From assembly GCA_965198715.1 (NCBI GenBank), contig CBDAPV010000001.1, positions 2,418,001-2,482,000 of the forward strand: DNA of 64,000 nt, given 5' to 3'. Origin of the DNA: RH-AL1 sp965198715. GTDB lineage: Bacteria > Pseudomonadota > Alphaproteobacteria > Rhizobiales > Beijerinckiaceae. The position numbers and the translations under genes were made by a program. Shown one piece after another: positions 32,890-41,536 of this stretch; the stretch's first letter is position 1; each line of letters begins with the position of its first letter. The notes under the pieces are model-generated. The model was not told the DNA's origin and made no database searches. It saw only the letters and a list, made by a program, of their open reading frames with translations.

Positions 32890-33552
32890 CTAAGCGCCTA
32901 TCCCCTTCATCACGAACGCGACGTGCGCCTCGACCATCGTCTCGGCCGGCTGCTGGCCAAACTCGGGGAAGGCGAGGAGCATGGCGACCATGCCGTGCCA
33001 TGAGGCTTGGACCGACCGGGCGATCGTGTTGGCGTCGGCGCCGCCCGACCCGAAGACGCCGGTCTGAAGTCCCTTGGCGATCTTGGCTTCCAGCCTGGAG
33101 AAGCAGGCGTCGCCGAGCGCGCGACGCATCGGCAACCCTTCTGCGACGTCGATGCGTCGTCCGTCGCGCAGCATGAAGGCCAGGCGATACTCGTCGGGAT
33201 GTTGCAGCCCGAAACGCATGTAGGTGCGCCCCGCGTCCGCCACGGATTGCAGGGGGTCCTCATGAGCGACGTCGCCCAGATCCTTACCGAGCTTGGCGAA
33301 AGCGTCGCTCATCAGCTGATCGAGCAGGTGCTCCTTGGTCGTGAAGTAATTGTAGAAAGCGGTCTGCGAGATGCCGACGCGGGCCGCGATCTGCCGCGTG
33401 GAGACGCTCTCGACCCCCTTCTCGAGGAACAATTCGCGGGCGGCGACGAGGATCTCTTCGCGGCGCTCGTGCCCCGAGCCTCTCGCCTTGCGGTTCTCGA
33501 GCGAGACCACGTAGCTCTTGGCCGGCTTGGTCGAGAAATCCTGGTCTTGCAT
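32890..33552 (-). CDS. TetR/AcrR family transcriptional regulator
   Basis: 220-residue repressor. The HTH (residues about 25-75; REEILVAARELFLEKGVESV and TRQIAARVGISQTAFYNYF) is followed by a helical ligand domain of the WHG type (C-terminal part has SVQASWHGMVAMLLAF). Start taken at the ATG at 33552; an ATG at 33573 is possible. No efflux or enzyme gene diverges from it, so the ligand and target are unknown. Confidence 0.9.
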   Translation of the reverse strand: MQDQDFSTKPAKSYVVSLENRKARGSGHERREEILVAARELFLEKGVESVSTRQIAARVGISQTAFYNYFTTKEHLLDQLMSDAFAKLGKDLGDVAHEDPLQSVADAGRTYMRFGLQHPDEYRLAFMLRDGRRIDVAEGLPMRRALGDACFSRLEAKIAKGLQTGVFGSGGADANTIARSVQASWHGMVAMLLAFPEFGQQPAETMVEAHVAFVMKGIGA

Positions 33553-33795
33553 CAAGGCCCCTGGGGCGTGCATCGCCGCTATGTGTCTAGGACAGAAATA
33601 GCCTTCCGCATACTTAATCGACCATCCCCGTTGAAGGCCGATCGGCGTAAGCCGTCCGACAAGGCGTCCCATCCGGCCTGCCGCACTGCACAAAAATCTT
33701 CAACAGCTCTTGCAACCTGCGCCAGCATGAGTATGTTCGGTGAACAGTGATCGTTGATACCAGATCATCGAACGAAAGTCTAAGGAGAGTCAGCC

Positions 33796-34029
33796 ATGCT
33801 TCGCTCCATCATCACCGCCACCATGCTCGTCGGTCTCGTCTCCGTCGCCTCTGCGCAGACCATCCCCAGCCCATCCGATCCGACCCCGGACTTCCCTGTC
33901 GCCACCGACGGCACGCCGCTTCCCTCGGCGGTGACCGGCACGCCGCGCGCTGTCGCCAGCCGCTCCGACGCGCTGCCGTCCTTCAATGGCTTCTTCGCCG
34001 CCGCCCCGCAGACGACCTACAGCCGCTGA
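33796..34029 (+). CDS. Small secreted hypothetical protein
   Basis: 77-residue protein with a clear signal peptide (MLRSIITATMLVGLVSVASA, cleavage before QTIP) and a short, Pro/Ser/Thr-rich mature part of about 57 residues. AAGGAG stands before the ATG, and an intrinsic terminator follows 40 bp after the stop. This supports a real, separately transcribed gene. No family is recognised. Confidence 0.6.
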   Translation: MLRSIITATMLVGLVSVASAQTIPSPSDPTPDFPVATDGTPLPSAVTGTPRAVASRSDALPSFNGFFAAAPQTTYSR

Positions 34030-34068
34030 TCGATCCGAGCTGAGCCTTCCTGCGAAGGCCCACTCATG

Positions 34069-34103
34069 AAAAAGGCCCCGGAACCGATGCTCCGGGGCCT
34101 TTT
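34069..34103. terminator. Bidirectional intrinsic terminator
   Basis: AAAAGGCCCCGGA (34069-34081) pairs with TCCGGGGCCTTTT (34091-34103), giving a GC-rich stem flanked by A and T runs. It can serve the small secreted gene on the plus strand and aceA on the minus strand. Confidence 0.88.
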
Positions 34104-34124
34104 CCTTGCGGGTTCGACCCGATG

Positions 34125-35789
34125 CTACTCGGCGGCGACGGCCGTCGGGCCGGTGCGCTTGAGGTCGGCGATCGACGTCGACTTGTCGTCTTCCTCGTGG
34201 TGGAACTGGCCCATCGTGTTGTGGGCGCCGCCCGCCTTGAGCGCCGCCTCGCCGGCGAAGTATTCCTTGTGGTCGTCGCCGATGTCCGAGCCGGCCATGT
34301 TCTGGTGCTTCACGCAGGCGATGCCGTTGCGGATCTCCTCGCGCTGCACGTCGAGCACGTAGCCGAGCATGCCCTCTTCGCCGAAATAGTCCTTGGCGAG
34401 GCTGTCGGTCGAGAGCGCGGCGGTGTGGTAGGTCGGCAGCGTGATCAGGTGGTGGAACACGCCGGCGCGCTTGGCGGCATCCGCCTGGAAGGTGCGAATG
34501 CGCTCGTCGGCGACCTTGGCGAGCTCGGTCTCGTCGTACTTGATGCTCATCAGCGCGGCGCGGTCGTACTGCGACACGTCCTTGCCGTCCTTCTGCATCG
34601 CGTCGAACACCTGCTGGCGGAAGTTCAGCGTCCAATTGAACGAGGGCGAGTTATTGTAGACGAGCTTCGCGTTGGGCACGACCTGGCGGATGCGGTCCAC
34701 CATGGACGCGATCTGCTCGATGTGCGGCTTCTCCGTCTCGATCCAGAGCAGGTCGGCGCCGTTCTGCAGCGAGGTGATCGAGTCGAGCACGCAACGATCG
34801 GCGCCGGTCCCGGGCGTGAACTGGTAGAGGTTGGACGGCAGGCGCTTCGGGCGCACCAGCTTGTCGCCGCGCACCAGGATGACGTCGCCGTTCCTGGTGT
34901 TGTCGGCGGTGACCTCTTCGCAATCGAGGTAGGAATTGTAGAGGTCGCCGAGGTCGCCGGGCGTCTTGGAGACGGCGATCTGCTTGGTCAGGCCGGCACC
35001 GAGCGAATCGGTGCGAGTGACGATAACGCCGTCCTCGACGCCGAGCTCAAGGAAGGCGTAGCGCAGCGCGCGCACCTTGGCGATGAAATCCTCATGCGGG
35101 ACGGTGACCTTGCCGTCCTGGTGGCCGCACTGCTTCTCGTCGGAGACCTGGTTCTCGATCTGCAGCGCGCAGGCGCCGGCCTCGATCATCTTCTTGGCGA
35201 GCAGGTAGGTCGCCTCGGCGTTGCCGAAGCCGGCATCGATATCGGCGATGATCGGCACGATGTGGGTCTGGAAAGTGTCGATGCCGTGCTGCGCCTTGTC
35301 CCGCTTCGCGCTGTCACCGGCCTTCTTGGCGGCGTCGAGCTCGCGGAACAGGTTGCCCAGCTCGCGCTGGTCGGCCTGGCGCAGGAAGGTGTAGATCTCG
35401 GCGATCAGTGCCGGCACGGAGGTCTTTTCGTGCATCGACTGGTCGGGCAGCGGGCCGAATTCGGAGCGCAGCGCGGCGACCATCCAGCCCGACAGGTAGA
35501 TGTAGCGGCGCTCGGTCGAGCCGCCGAAATGCTTCTTGATCGAGATCATCTTCTGCTGGGCGATGAAGCCGTGCCAGCAGCCCAGCGACTGCGTGTACTT
35601 CGCGGGGTCGGCGTCGTAGGCGGCCATGTCGCGGCGCATGATGCCGGCGGTGTACTTGGCGATGTCGAGGCCGGTGAGGAAACGATTCTGCAGGCGCATG
35701 CGGGCGACGGAATCGGCCTCGATGCCGTTCCACGCGGCGTTGGCGTCAATGAGCTTCTGGGACTGCAATATGAAATCTTGATAGGACAC
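34125..35789 (-). CDS. aceA: Isocitrate lyase (long form)
   Basis: 554-residue first enzyme of the glyoxylate shunt, which splits isocitrate into glyoxylate and succinate. The active-site loop is EKQCGHQDGKV, with catalytic Cys; IIADIDAGFGNAEATYLL and TRTDSLGA provide metal/substrate residues. It is about 120 residues longer than the E. coli type and belongs to the extended subfamily. The shunt would support growth on acetate or on PHA breakdown (phaZ is in the window). It diverges from the ScfR-type regulator across 207 bp with a palindrome. Confidence 0.96.
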   Translation of the reverse strand: MSYQDFILQSQKLIDANAAWNGIEADSVARMRLQNRFLTGLDIAKYTAGIMRRDMAAYDADPAKYTQSLGCWHGFIAQQKMISIKKHFGGSTERRYIYLSGWMVAALRSEFGPLPDQSMHEKTSVPALIAEIYTFLRQADQRELGNLFRELDAAKKAGDSAKRDKAQHGIDTFQTHIVPIIADIDAGFGNAEATYLLAKKMIEAGACALQIENQVSDEKQCGHQDGKVTVPHEDFIAKVRALRYAFLELGVEDGVIVTRTDSLGAGLTKQIAVSKTPGDLGDLYNSYLDCEEVTADNTRNGDVILVRGDKLVRPKRLPSNLYQFTPGTGADRCVLDSITSLQNGADLLWIETEKPHIEQIASMVDRIRQVVPNAKLVYNNSPSFNWTLNFRQQVFDAMQKDGKDVSQYDRAALMSIKYDETELAKVADERIRTFQADAAKRAGVFHHLITLPTYHTAALSTDSLAKDYFGEEGMLGYVLDVQREEIRNGIACVKHQNMAGSDIGDDHKEYFAGEAALKAGGAHNTMGQFHHEEDDKSTSIADLKRTGPTAVAAE

Positions 35790-35950
35790 TCTTGTGCTCC
35801 CTTAGGTGGCGAGGATCGCGCGCTGCTCCGACCGCACCAGGCAGGAAGGGACAGGCCGCGCCATCCCTTGGGCGGCGCCTGCGATAAGGCGCTAAAATCA
35901 TCAAACGCCGCTCGAACGCAAGGCAACGCTCGACGCAATAGCGTCATTGT

Positions 35951-35965
35951 GTGTAAAGCTTACAC
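35951..35965. promoter_or_regulatory. Palindrome GTGTAA-AGC-TTACAC between aceA and the ScfR-type gene
   Basis: A 6-bp perfect inverted repeat with a 3-bp spacer, 31 bp before the regulator start and about 160 bp from the aceA start. ScfR/RamB-family proteins control aceA in other bacteria. Their published sites are of TTTGCAAA type, so this element would be divergent or belong to another regulator. Confidence 0.5.
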
Positions 35966-35996
35966 GACGCCTTTGTCATATGGTGAATAAATTGAC

Positions 35997-37445
35997 ATGC
36001 CAGATCTGGCTGTTCCCTTTGCCCGCAAGATCCTCGCGGGTCCACGCCTCAAGCGGCTGCGGCGCGAGCGCGGCCTGACCCAGGCGCGCATGGCGGAGGA
36101 GCTCACGGTGTCGCCCTCCTATCTCAACCTGATGGAGCGCAACCAGCGCCCCATCACCCTGCCGGTGCTCGCCCGCCTGACGGAGGCCTACGGGATCGAT
36201 CCGCGCGAGTTCATGGAGGACCAGGCCGACGCCGCCGTGGCAGGTGTCGAGCAGATCCTGACCGACCCGATCTTCCGCGACCTGCCGGTGGCGCGCGCCG
36301 AGCTGCACGACGCCGCGGAATACGCGCCCTCCGTCGTCGCCGCGATGCGGCGCCTCTACACCGCCTACACCGGCGCCCGCGACACCAACGAGGCCCGCGT
36401 GCTCGCGTCGGCCGATCCCGACCGCACCGAAGTGCTGGTCGGCGATGGGCCGATCGAGCGCGTCCGCACGATCCTGCAGGAAAACCGCAACCACTTTCCC
36501 GAACTCGAAGCGTTGGCGGAGGCCTTCGCCTCCGAGATCGCGCTGGAAGGCCCCGAGCCGTTCCACGTCATGGCCGAGCGGCTGCGCGCGCGCCACGGCA
36601 TCCGCGTCCGGCTGATGCCGGTCGACGTCATGGGCGGGCGGCTGCGCTTCTACGACCTGCACCGTCGCCAGCTGCTGATCTCCGAGATAATGGACCAGCC
36701 CGGCCGCGCCTTCCAGGTCGCCTACCAGCTGGCGATCTCCGAGCACGGCCAGCTCGTCAACGCGATCTGCGCGCGGCTCGAGCCCAATGACGACACCGCC
36801 CGTCGCCTGCTGCGGGTGACGCTGGCCAATTATTTCGCCGGCGCGGTGATGATGCCCTACGCCCGCTTCCACGACGCCGCCGAGGCGACGGGCTACGACA
36901 TGGAGGTGCTGGCGGCGCGCTTCGGCGCCTCTTTCGAGCAAGTGGCGCACCGGCTCACCACGTTGGGGCGGCCCACGGCGCGCGGCGTGCCGTTCTTCCT
37001 GGTGCGCGTCGACATCGCCGGCAACGTGTCGAAGCGCTTCTCCGCCGGGCGCTTTCCCTTCGCCCAGGCGGGGGGCACCTGCGGGCTGTGGTCGATTCAC
37101 GCGACCTTCGCCGAGCCCGGCCGCATCCTCACCCAGATCGTCGAGCTGCCCGACGGTGCGCAATGGTTCTCGATCGCCCGCACCGTGCGGCGCGCCATCA
37201 ACCCGCACGGCGCCATCGCGCCGCGCTTCGCCCTGGCGGTGGGCTGCGAGATCAAATATGCGCACCGCCTCGTCTACGCCCGCAGGCTCGACCTGGCGAC
37301 GCCCGAAGCCACGCCCATCGGCATTTCGTGCCGGCTGTGCGAGCGCCCGAACTGCCCGCAGCGCGCCGCGCCGCCGGCGCTGCGCCCGCTCGACGTCGAC
37401 GAGACGGCGCGCAGCCTCTCGCCCTTCGCCTTCAAGGAGTTGTGA
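35997..37445 (+). CDS. ScfR/RamB-type short-chain fatty-acid metabolism regulator
   Basis: 482-residue regulator. N-terminal XRE HTH (residues about 14-70; LKRLRRERGLTQARMAEELT and SPSYLNLMERNQRPIT), central ImmA/IrrE-like (DUF955) domain and C-terminal DUF2083 with cysteines in CRLCERPNCPQRAAP. This is the RamB/MccR/PccR/ScfR architecture, which senses acyl-CoA status. Divergence from aceA strongly suggests it controls the glyoxylate shunt here. Confidence 0.92.
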   Translation: MPDLAVPFARKILAGPRLKRLRRERGLTQARMAEELTVSPSYLNLMERNQRPITLPVLARLTEAYGIDPREFMEDQADAAVAGVEQILTDPIFRDLPVARAELHDAAEYAPSVVAAMRRLYTAYTGARDTNEARVLASADPDRTEVLVGDGPIERVRTILQENRNHFPELEALAEAFASEIALEGPEPFHVMAERLRARHGIRVRLMPVDVMGGRLRFYDLHRRQLLISEIMDQPGRAFQVAYQLAISEHGQLVNAICARLEPNDDTARRLLRVTLANYFAGAVMMPYARFHDAAEATGYDMEVLAARFGASFEQVAHRLTTLGRPTARGVPFFLVRVDIAGNVSKRFSAGRFPFAQAGGTCGLWSIHATFAEPGRILTQIVELPDGAQWFSIARTVRRAINPHGAIAPRFALAVGCEIKYAHRLVYARRLDLATPEATPIGISCRLCERPNCPQRAAPPALRPLDVDETARSLSPFAFKEL

Positions 37446-37488
37446 GATCCTTGTTGATTGGGCGTCATCCCGGACGAAGCGAAGCGGA

Positions 37489-37542
37489 GATCCGGAACCA
37501 GTGAGCTTCGCATGAGCAGGTGAAGCTCACCGCTTCCGGATC
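37489..37542. repeat. REP-like hairpin element
   Basis: Nested inverted repeats: GATCCGGAA (37489-37497) pairs with TTCCGGATC (37534-37542), and GTGAGCTTC (37501-37509) pairs almost fully with GAAGCTCAC (37522-37530). The element is preceded by GTCATCCCGGACGAAGCG, typical of dispersed intergenic repeats in alphaproteobacteria. It marks the left edge of the AT-rich island. Confidence 0.65.
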
Positions 37543-37597
37543 GCCTTCGGCGTCAAGCGAGATAGGAGTCGTGCTAGCAACGGCAGTCGATGGATCA

Positions 37598-38155
37598 TTA
37601 GACGTTCCGTCGGCTCTTCAGGATTACTGCGGCAGGATTGGCTTCTGCCCATTGCTCGACACCTTCGCCACTCTCGCCGAAAAAGCTCGTGTCAAGAGTG
37701 TCTGCGGACTGTTTTCCTATGTCACCTGAATTGATAACCACTGCTCCTTCGCGAAATGCAACCGTAAGTATATAATCAAAATTACTTACCTTTTGACTGA
37801 AGAAAACAATCGCGCTGGCGCTCCCTGCTGAGCACCGTTCCAAGCTGATGGATTGTCCGTGATCAACTCATTTAAATAGCTCCTGACTCTACTTTGGTAA
37901 GATGCGAGAGGCCCACCATTGTGGACAGACACACCAGTGACAAATGCCAGCGCTGGATCTGATGGAAGATAGATTCAGTTAAAGTAATTATTGACATTAA
38001 AAGCCAATTCGCCATCAGATAATTTAGCATGGCTTAAAAGTCGGGTAAGCGGGTTTTGCTCCGCTAGACTTAACTAATTCGTATGATAATCTTGTAAGAT
38101 GACGCGCATAGCGCTCTACAAATTTCCCGAAAGCCTAATGCAAAGGCTTGAACAT
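37598..38155 (-). pseudogene. Decayed gene in AT-rich island
   Basis: Protein-like text continues across several frames on the minus strand. From ATG 38155 it reads MFKPLH, an in-frame TAG, then AFGKFVERYARHLTRLSYEL. After a shift near 38030 come LSDGELAFNVNNYFN, an in-frame TGA (37977-37975), and DPALAFVTGVSVHNGG. A second shift near 37820 leads to IVFFSQKVSNFDYILTVAF, ending near 37598. The fragments have no family I can name. They follow the Imm11-like gene by about 20 bp on the same strand. The low GC differs from the neighbours, so an acquired and degraded cassette is likely. Confidence 0.45.
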
Positions 38156-38176
38156 GAGTCAAGTTAATTTAGCCTG

Positions 38177-38701
38177 CTAAATTGCAAGGACCATGTCTGA
38201 ATTGAAAATAATATTTAGAAAGCTTTTTCGCATTCTGGCAGCTCTAGGCTTAGCGCTCATTCCACAATTCCATGATATATTATCATCAAATGAAATCACA
38301 TGGCACAGCCAAAGCGGCTCTGCTTTCGATCCGTCATCGTGTACGGCATCTATTGCCATAAAATTGAAATCGTCTTGATTGACTTCTTGAAGGAGATCTT
38401 TAGCAAGATTGCTGATCATCCAGTACTCGCTATGACATTCAAAATCTTGCAGAGCTCTGCCGAGCTTCTTACTGACCATGATTAGAGGAGTAATTGGATA
38501 GGTGCGAAACCCTCGCTCAAAGCTGCTCGGAGGTAAAAACATCCGCGGCCAAGTCTCAGCAAAGAGATCATCTTCATTAAGGATCTTAATCCCCTTCGCC
38601 CGTGAATGAGGTCGATAGTCTATCTTGTAACGTGAACAGCCGCGGACTTTAGCCAACATCTCTAAATCTCCGTAGTTGCGCTCCGCAAGGACGCGATGCA
38701 T
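38177..38701 (-). CDS. Imm11-like (DUF1629) immunity-type protein, possibly truncated
   Basis: 174-residue protein. RYKIDYRPHSRAKG, LFAETWPRMFLP and the block YPITPLIMVSKKLGRAL recall the Imm11/DUF1629 family of polymorphic-toxin immunity proteins. The expected C-terminal strand/helix part is not recognisable after SFDDNISWNCG, so the gene may be frameshifted. It is markedly AT-rich compared with flanking genes. No intact toxin lies beside it. The family assignment is tentative. Confidence 0.5.
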   Translation of the reverse strand: MHRVLAERNYGDLEMLAKVRGCSRYKIDYRPHSRAKGIKILNEDDLFAETWPRMFLPPSSFERGFRTYPITPLIMVSKKLGRALQDFECHSEYWMISNLAKDLLQEVNQDDFNFMAIDAVHDDGSKAEPLWLCHVISFDDNISWNCGMSAKPRAARMRKSFLNIIFNSDMVLAI

Positions 38702-38719
38702 GCAAAGGAGAAGACCCTC

Positions 38720-39430
38720 CTACTTTCGCACCTCGGCCAGCCGCTTCTCGAGCCACCCGCTCACCGCCGCCATCTCCGCGTCGGAGGTCGCGTGGGCCAT
38801 GCCGGCATAGGGCTGAAAGGTGACGGCGACGCCGCGCTTCTCCAGCGTGTCGCGCGCCGTGACGGCGGTGGGATATGCGATGACCTTGTCCTCGATGCCG
38901 TGCGCGACGAAGAAGGGGGTGGCCTGCGCTCCCGGCGGGTCGCCGGCGAGCGCCGAGGAAAACAGCAGGCCGCTGAGCACCACGGCGCCGCGGAAGCGGC
39001 CGGGCTCGTGCAGCGCGACCTCGTAGGTCATGACGCCGCCCTGGCTGAAGCCGCCGACGAAGATCTCGGCGGGATCGGCGTCGAAGCGCTTGATCGCGCT
39101 GTCGATCACGAGATCGAGAACCTTGCGGCTCGCCGCGATGTCGGCCTCCTGCGTCGGACCTTTGCGATACCAGCGCCAACCGCCGTTGCCGCCGAACGGC
39201 CCGCGCGGCGACACCACGACGAACTGCGGCGGCAGCTGCTTCCAGAGGCCGATCATGTCCCTCTCGTCGGCTCCGGCGCCGTGCATCAGCACGATCAGGG
39301 GCGGGTGCGGCGAGGCCGGCGTCGGCGGATGCGCGAGCATGGTCAGGTCTTCGGCGGCAGCGGCAAAAGGGCCGACCAGGGCGAGCACGGCGCATGCGCC
39401 ATAGGCGCGCAGCGAAAGGCATGAACTCAT
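38720..39430 (-). CDS. Exported alpha/beta-hydrolase (phospholipase/carboxylesterase type)
   Basis: 236-residue serine hydrolase with a signal peptide (start ATG 39430; MSSCLSLRAYGACAVLALVG). The oxyanion-region motif LIVLMHGAGADERDM, the nucleophile elbow VGGFSQGGVMTY and the catalytic Asp/His in HGIEDKVI and AGMAHATSD mark the abhydrolase_2 family. It is likely periplasmic. An in-frame extension to 39538 precedes the signal peptide and is not used here. Confidence 0.85.
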   Translation of the reverse strand: MSSCLSLRAYGACAVLALVGPFAAAAEDLTMLAHPPTPASPHPPLIVLMHGAGADERDMIGLWKQLPPQFVVVSPRGPFGGNGGWRWYRKGPTQEADIAASRKVLDLVIDSAIKRFDADPAEIFVGGFSQGGVMTYEVALHEPGRFRGAVVLSGLLFSSALAGDPPGAQATPFFVAHGIEDKVIAYPTAVTARDTLEKRGVAVTFQPYAGMAHATSDAEMAAVSGWLEKRLAEVRK

Positions 39431-39580
39431 GGCACCGTCCGGAACGAGGTGGGCGAGGGTAGGCGGCCTTAGACTACTGCCAGAGGCGTCCAGGCTGGAC
39501 AACGGCGCGTTCCGCTCGACATGGAGGCCGCGCGACAAGCGCTAAGCTAGCCCGAAACGGGCAACGGGAGAAAACGACCC

Positions 39581-40057
39581 ATGCGTAATCAGATGATCCT
39601 AGCCGGCTTCGTATTGGCGGCGGGAACGCTGACGGCCTCGGCCGCCTCGGTGGAGAAGGAAATCAACGTCAAGGCACCGGCCGACAAGGTGTGGGCGATG
39701 ATCGGGCCGTTCTGCTCGATCGACAAGTGGCATCCGGTCATCGGCAAGTGCACCGAGGACAACAGCGTCCGCACGCTGACGACCAAGGACGGCAAGGCCA
39801 CCTTCGTCGAAAAGCAGACCAAGAACGATCCCTCGGGGATGGAATACACCTATGAGATTGAGAAGAGCCCACTCCCGATCACCGATTACAAGTCGACCTT
39901 GAAGGTCACGAAGAAGAGCGACGGTGTGTCGAAGGTCACGTGGTCGAGCACCTACACGCCCGACAAGGGCAAGGACGCCGCCGCCGACGAGGCGATCTCG
40001 GGGATCTACCAGGCCGGTCTCGACAACATCCAGAAGATGGCCGGCGGCACGCCGTAG
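39581..40057 (+). CDS. Exported SRPBCC (START-like) protein
   Basis: 158-residue protein with a signal peptide (MRNQMILAGFVLAAGTLTAS, cleavage near SAASVEK), followed by a polyketide-cyclase/SRPBCC fold (VEKEINVKAPADKVWAMIGP through AISGIYQAGLDNIQKM). These bind hydrophobic small molecules; the exported form with this Bet-v-1-like pattern is of unknown ligand. It is closely followed by a DUF3574 gene. Confidence 0.82.
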   Translation: MRNQMILAGFVLAAGTLTASAASVEKEINVKAPADKVWAMIGPFCSIDKWHPVIGKCTEDNSVRTLTTKDGKATFVEKQTKNDPSGMEYTYEIEKSPLPITDYKSTLKVTKKSDGVSKVTWSSTYTPDKGKDAAADEAISGIYQAGLDNIQKMAGGTP

Positions 40058-40065
40058 GCCGCGCC

Positions 40066-40449
40066 CTGCGTCTCGCACTACCAGCGCTGATCGTTTGCGC
40101 CGTCGCCGCGACATCGGCGGCGGCGGCAAGTTGTCGGGCGCCGCTGCGGAGCGCCATCCGCACGGACCTTTTCTTCGGCACCGGCACCGTCGATGCCGCG
40201 TCCTGGGCGCGCTTCGTCGCTTACGTCGTCACCCCACGCTTCCCGGAGGGCCTGACGATCCTCGACGCCCGCGGGCAGTGGCACGGGCGCGGCGGTATCC
40301 GTCGCGAGCCGACCCGCGTGCTGGTGATCTATCACCGCGATGACGCGGCCAGCGGCGCCCGCCTCGAGGCGATCCGCGCGATCTACCGTCGGCGCTTCTC
40401 GCAAGTGTCGGTCCTGCGCGCCGACAGCACGGCATGCGCCGGCTTTTGA
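40066..40449 (+). CDS. Exported DUF3574 protein, apparent CTG start
   Basis: About 127-residue protein. The DUF3574 core RTDLFFGTGTVDAASWARFV, FPEGLTILDARGQW and RVLVIYHRDDAASGARLEAI is clear. The hydrophobic leader RLALPALIVCAVAATSAAAA is a signal peptide, but no ATG, GTG or TTG stands before it except a GTG at 39940, deep inside the upstream gene. A CTG at 40066 immediately precedes the leader. It starts 9 bp after the SRPBCC stop. The function is unknown. Confidence 0.75.
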   Translation: MRLALPALIVCAVAATSAAAASCRAPLRSAIRTDLFFGTGTVDAASWARFVAYVVTPRFPEGLTILDARGQWHGRGGIRREPTRVLVIYHRDDAASGARLEAIRAIYRRRFSQVSVLRADSTACAGF

Positions 40450-40480
40450 TCGGCGGCCTCGGATCGAAGCCCGCGTGATC

Positions 40481-40714
40481 TCAAGGCTTGGCGAGCGCCA
40501 CCGTCTCGCCGCGCTCGCGCACGCACATGATCTTGACGTATTGCTTGCCGGGCTCGGGGACAAGCGAGGTCGGCGCCAGCATCGCCTGTCCCATGAAGCC
40601 GCATTGCTGCGGGCTCGAGACGCGCATCGATTGGACGATGTCGATCGCCGTGTCGCGGTCGCAATGAGCGTGATCGACGGCGATTGGGCAGATCAGAACG
40701 AGGATCTTCAGCAT
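40481..40714 (-). CDS. Conserved hypothetical protein (77 aa)
   Basis: Small protein starting MLKILVLICPIAVDHAHC, with CDRDTAIDIVQS, QQCGFMGQAMLAPTSL and KQYVKIMCVRE. This cysteine-containing pattern resembles a family of short hypotheticals seen in Rhizobiales. GGAGGGG lies just before the ATG. Four cysteines could form disulphides if it is exported. No function is known. Confidence 0.65.
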   Translation of the reverse strand: MLKILVLICPIAVDHAHCDRDTAIDIVQSMRVSSPQQCGFMGQAMLAPTSLVPEPGKQYVKIMCVRERGETVALAKP

Positions 40715-40858
40715 GGAACACCCCTCCGGACCCAGCGTCGGAGTGGCGCCTGGGCCGCGAAGAGATTTGAGCAAGCATCTAGCCAAAGACAGGTTAACAA
40801 GACGCCCGACTGGTACGCTTATTGCGCATGACGAAAAATCGGTGTACAAAAGCAACAA

Positions 40859-41470
40859 TCAGGCGGTTGGGCGAGCGTCTTTGCCGGCCGATGCGGTCAC
40901 ATAAGGCTCCATCGCGGCGTGGATCCGGTTCTGGAACTGATTGCCCATTCCCTCCGCCAGCTTGTCGGCATTGTCGGCGATCCCGGCGCACAGGGCATCG
41001 AGCCAAGCATCCTCGTCACGGCCGAAATTGCCGAGCACGTAACCCAATACGCGTTCCTTGGAGCCGGGATGCCCGATGCCCAGGCGTACCCGGCGATAGT
41101 CGTTGCCGAGGTCGGCGGTGATCGAGCGCAGGCCGTTGTGTCCGGCGTTGCCGCCGCCGAGCTTCACCCGCACGACGCCAGGCGCGAGGTCGAGCTCGTC
41201 GTGGAACACGGTGACGTCGGCGAGCGGGATCTTGTGGAAGCGCGCCGCGGCCCCAACGGAGCGGCCGCTGTCGTTCATGTAGGTCTCGGGCTTCAGCAAC
41301 AGCACGCGCTCCGGCCCGAGCCCGACCTCGGTGACGAGGCCCTGGAACTTGCTGCGGAACGGCGGGCCCCGATGGCGGGCGGCGATCGCGTCCACCGCCA
41401 TGAAGCCGATGTTGTGGCGCTGCCCGGCGTGCTCGCGCCCGGGATTGCCGAGGCCTACGAAGAGACGCAT
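40859..41470 (-). CDS. pth: Peptidyl-tRNA hydrolase
   Basis: 203-residue enzyme that recycles peptidyl-tRNA released by stalled ribosomes. The N-terminus MRLFVGLGNPGREHAGQRHN with catalytic His, plus KPETYMNDSGRSV and GGGNAGHNGLRSI, are family signatures. The C-terminal tail is slightly extended. It lies 66 bp after rplY, in the usual rplY-pth order. Start is the ATG at 41470. Confidence 0.96.
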   Translation of the reverse strand: MRLFVGLGNPGREHAGQRHNIGFMAVDAIAARHRGPPFRSKFQGLVTEVGLGPERVLLLKPETYMNDSGRSVGAAARFHKIPLADVTVFHDELDLAPGVVRVKLGGGNAGHNGLRSITADLGNDYRRVRLGIGHPGSKERVLGYVLGNFGRDEDAWLDALCAGIADNADKLAEGMGNQFQNRIHAAMEPYVTASAGKDARPTA

Positions 41471-41536
41471 GGCGGAAAGGCTCGTTGGGGATGAAAGGCC
41501 CGCGCCACTCAAGGCGCGGGCTGAGAAGACGTGGGC

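Noticed and set aside
37520..37729. Plus-strand 69-codon frame at the island edge
   Set aside because: Its first third is translated REP-like repeat; no ribosome-binding site or family.
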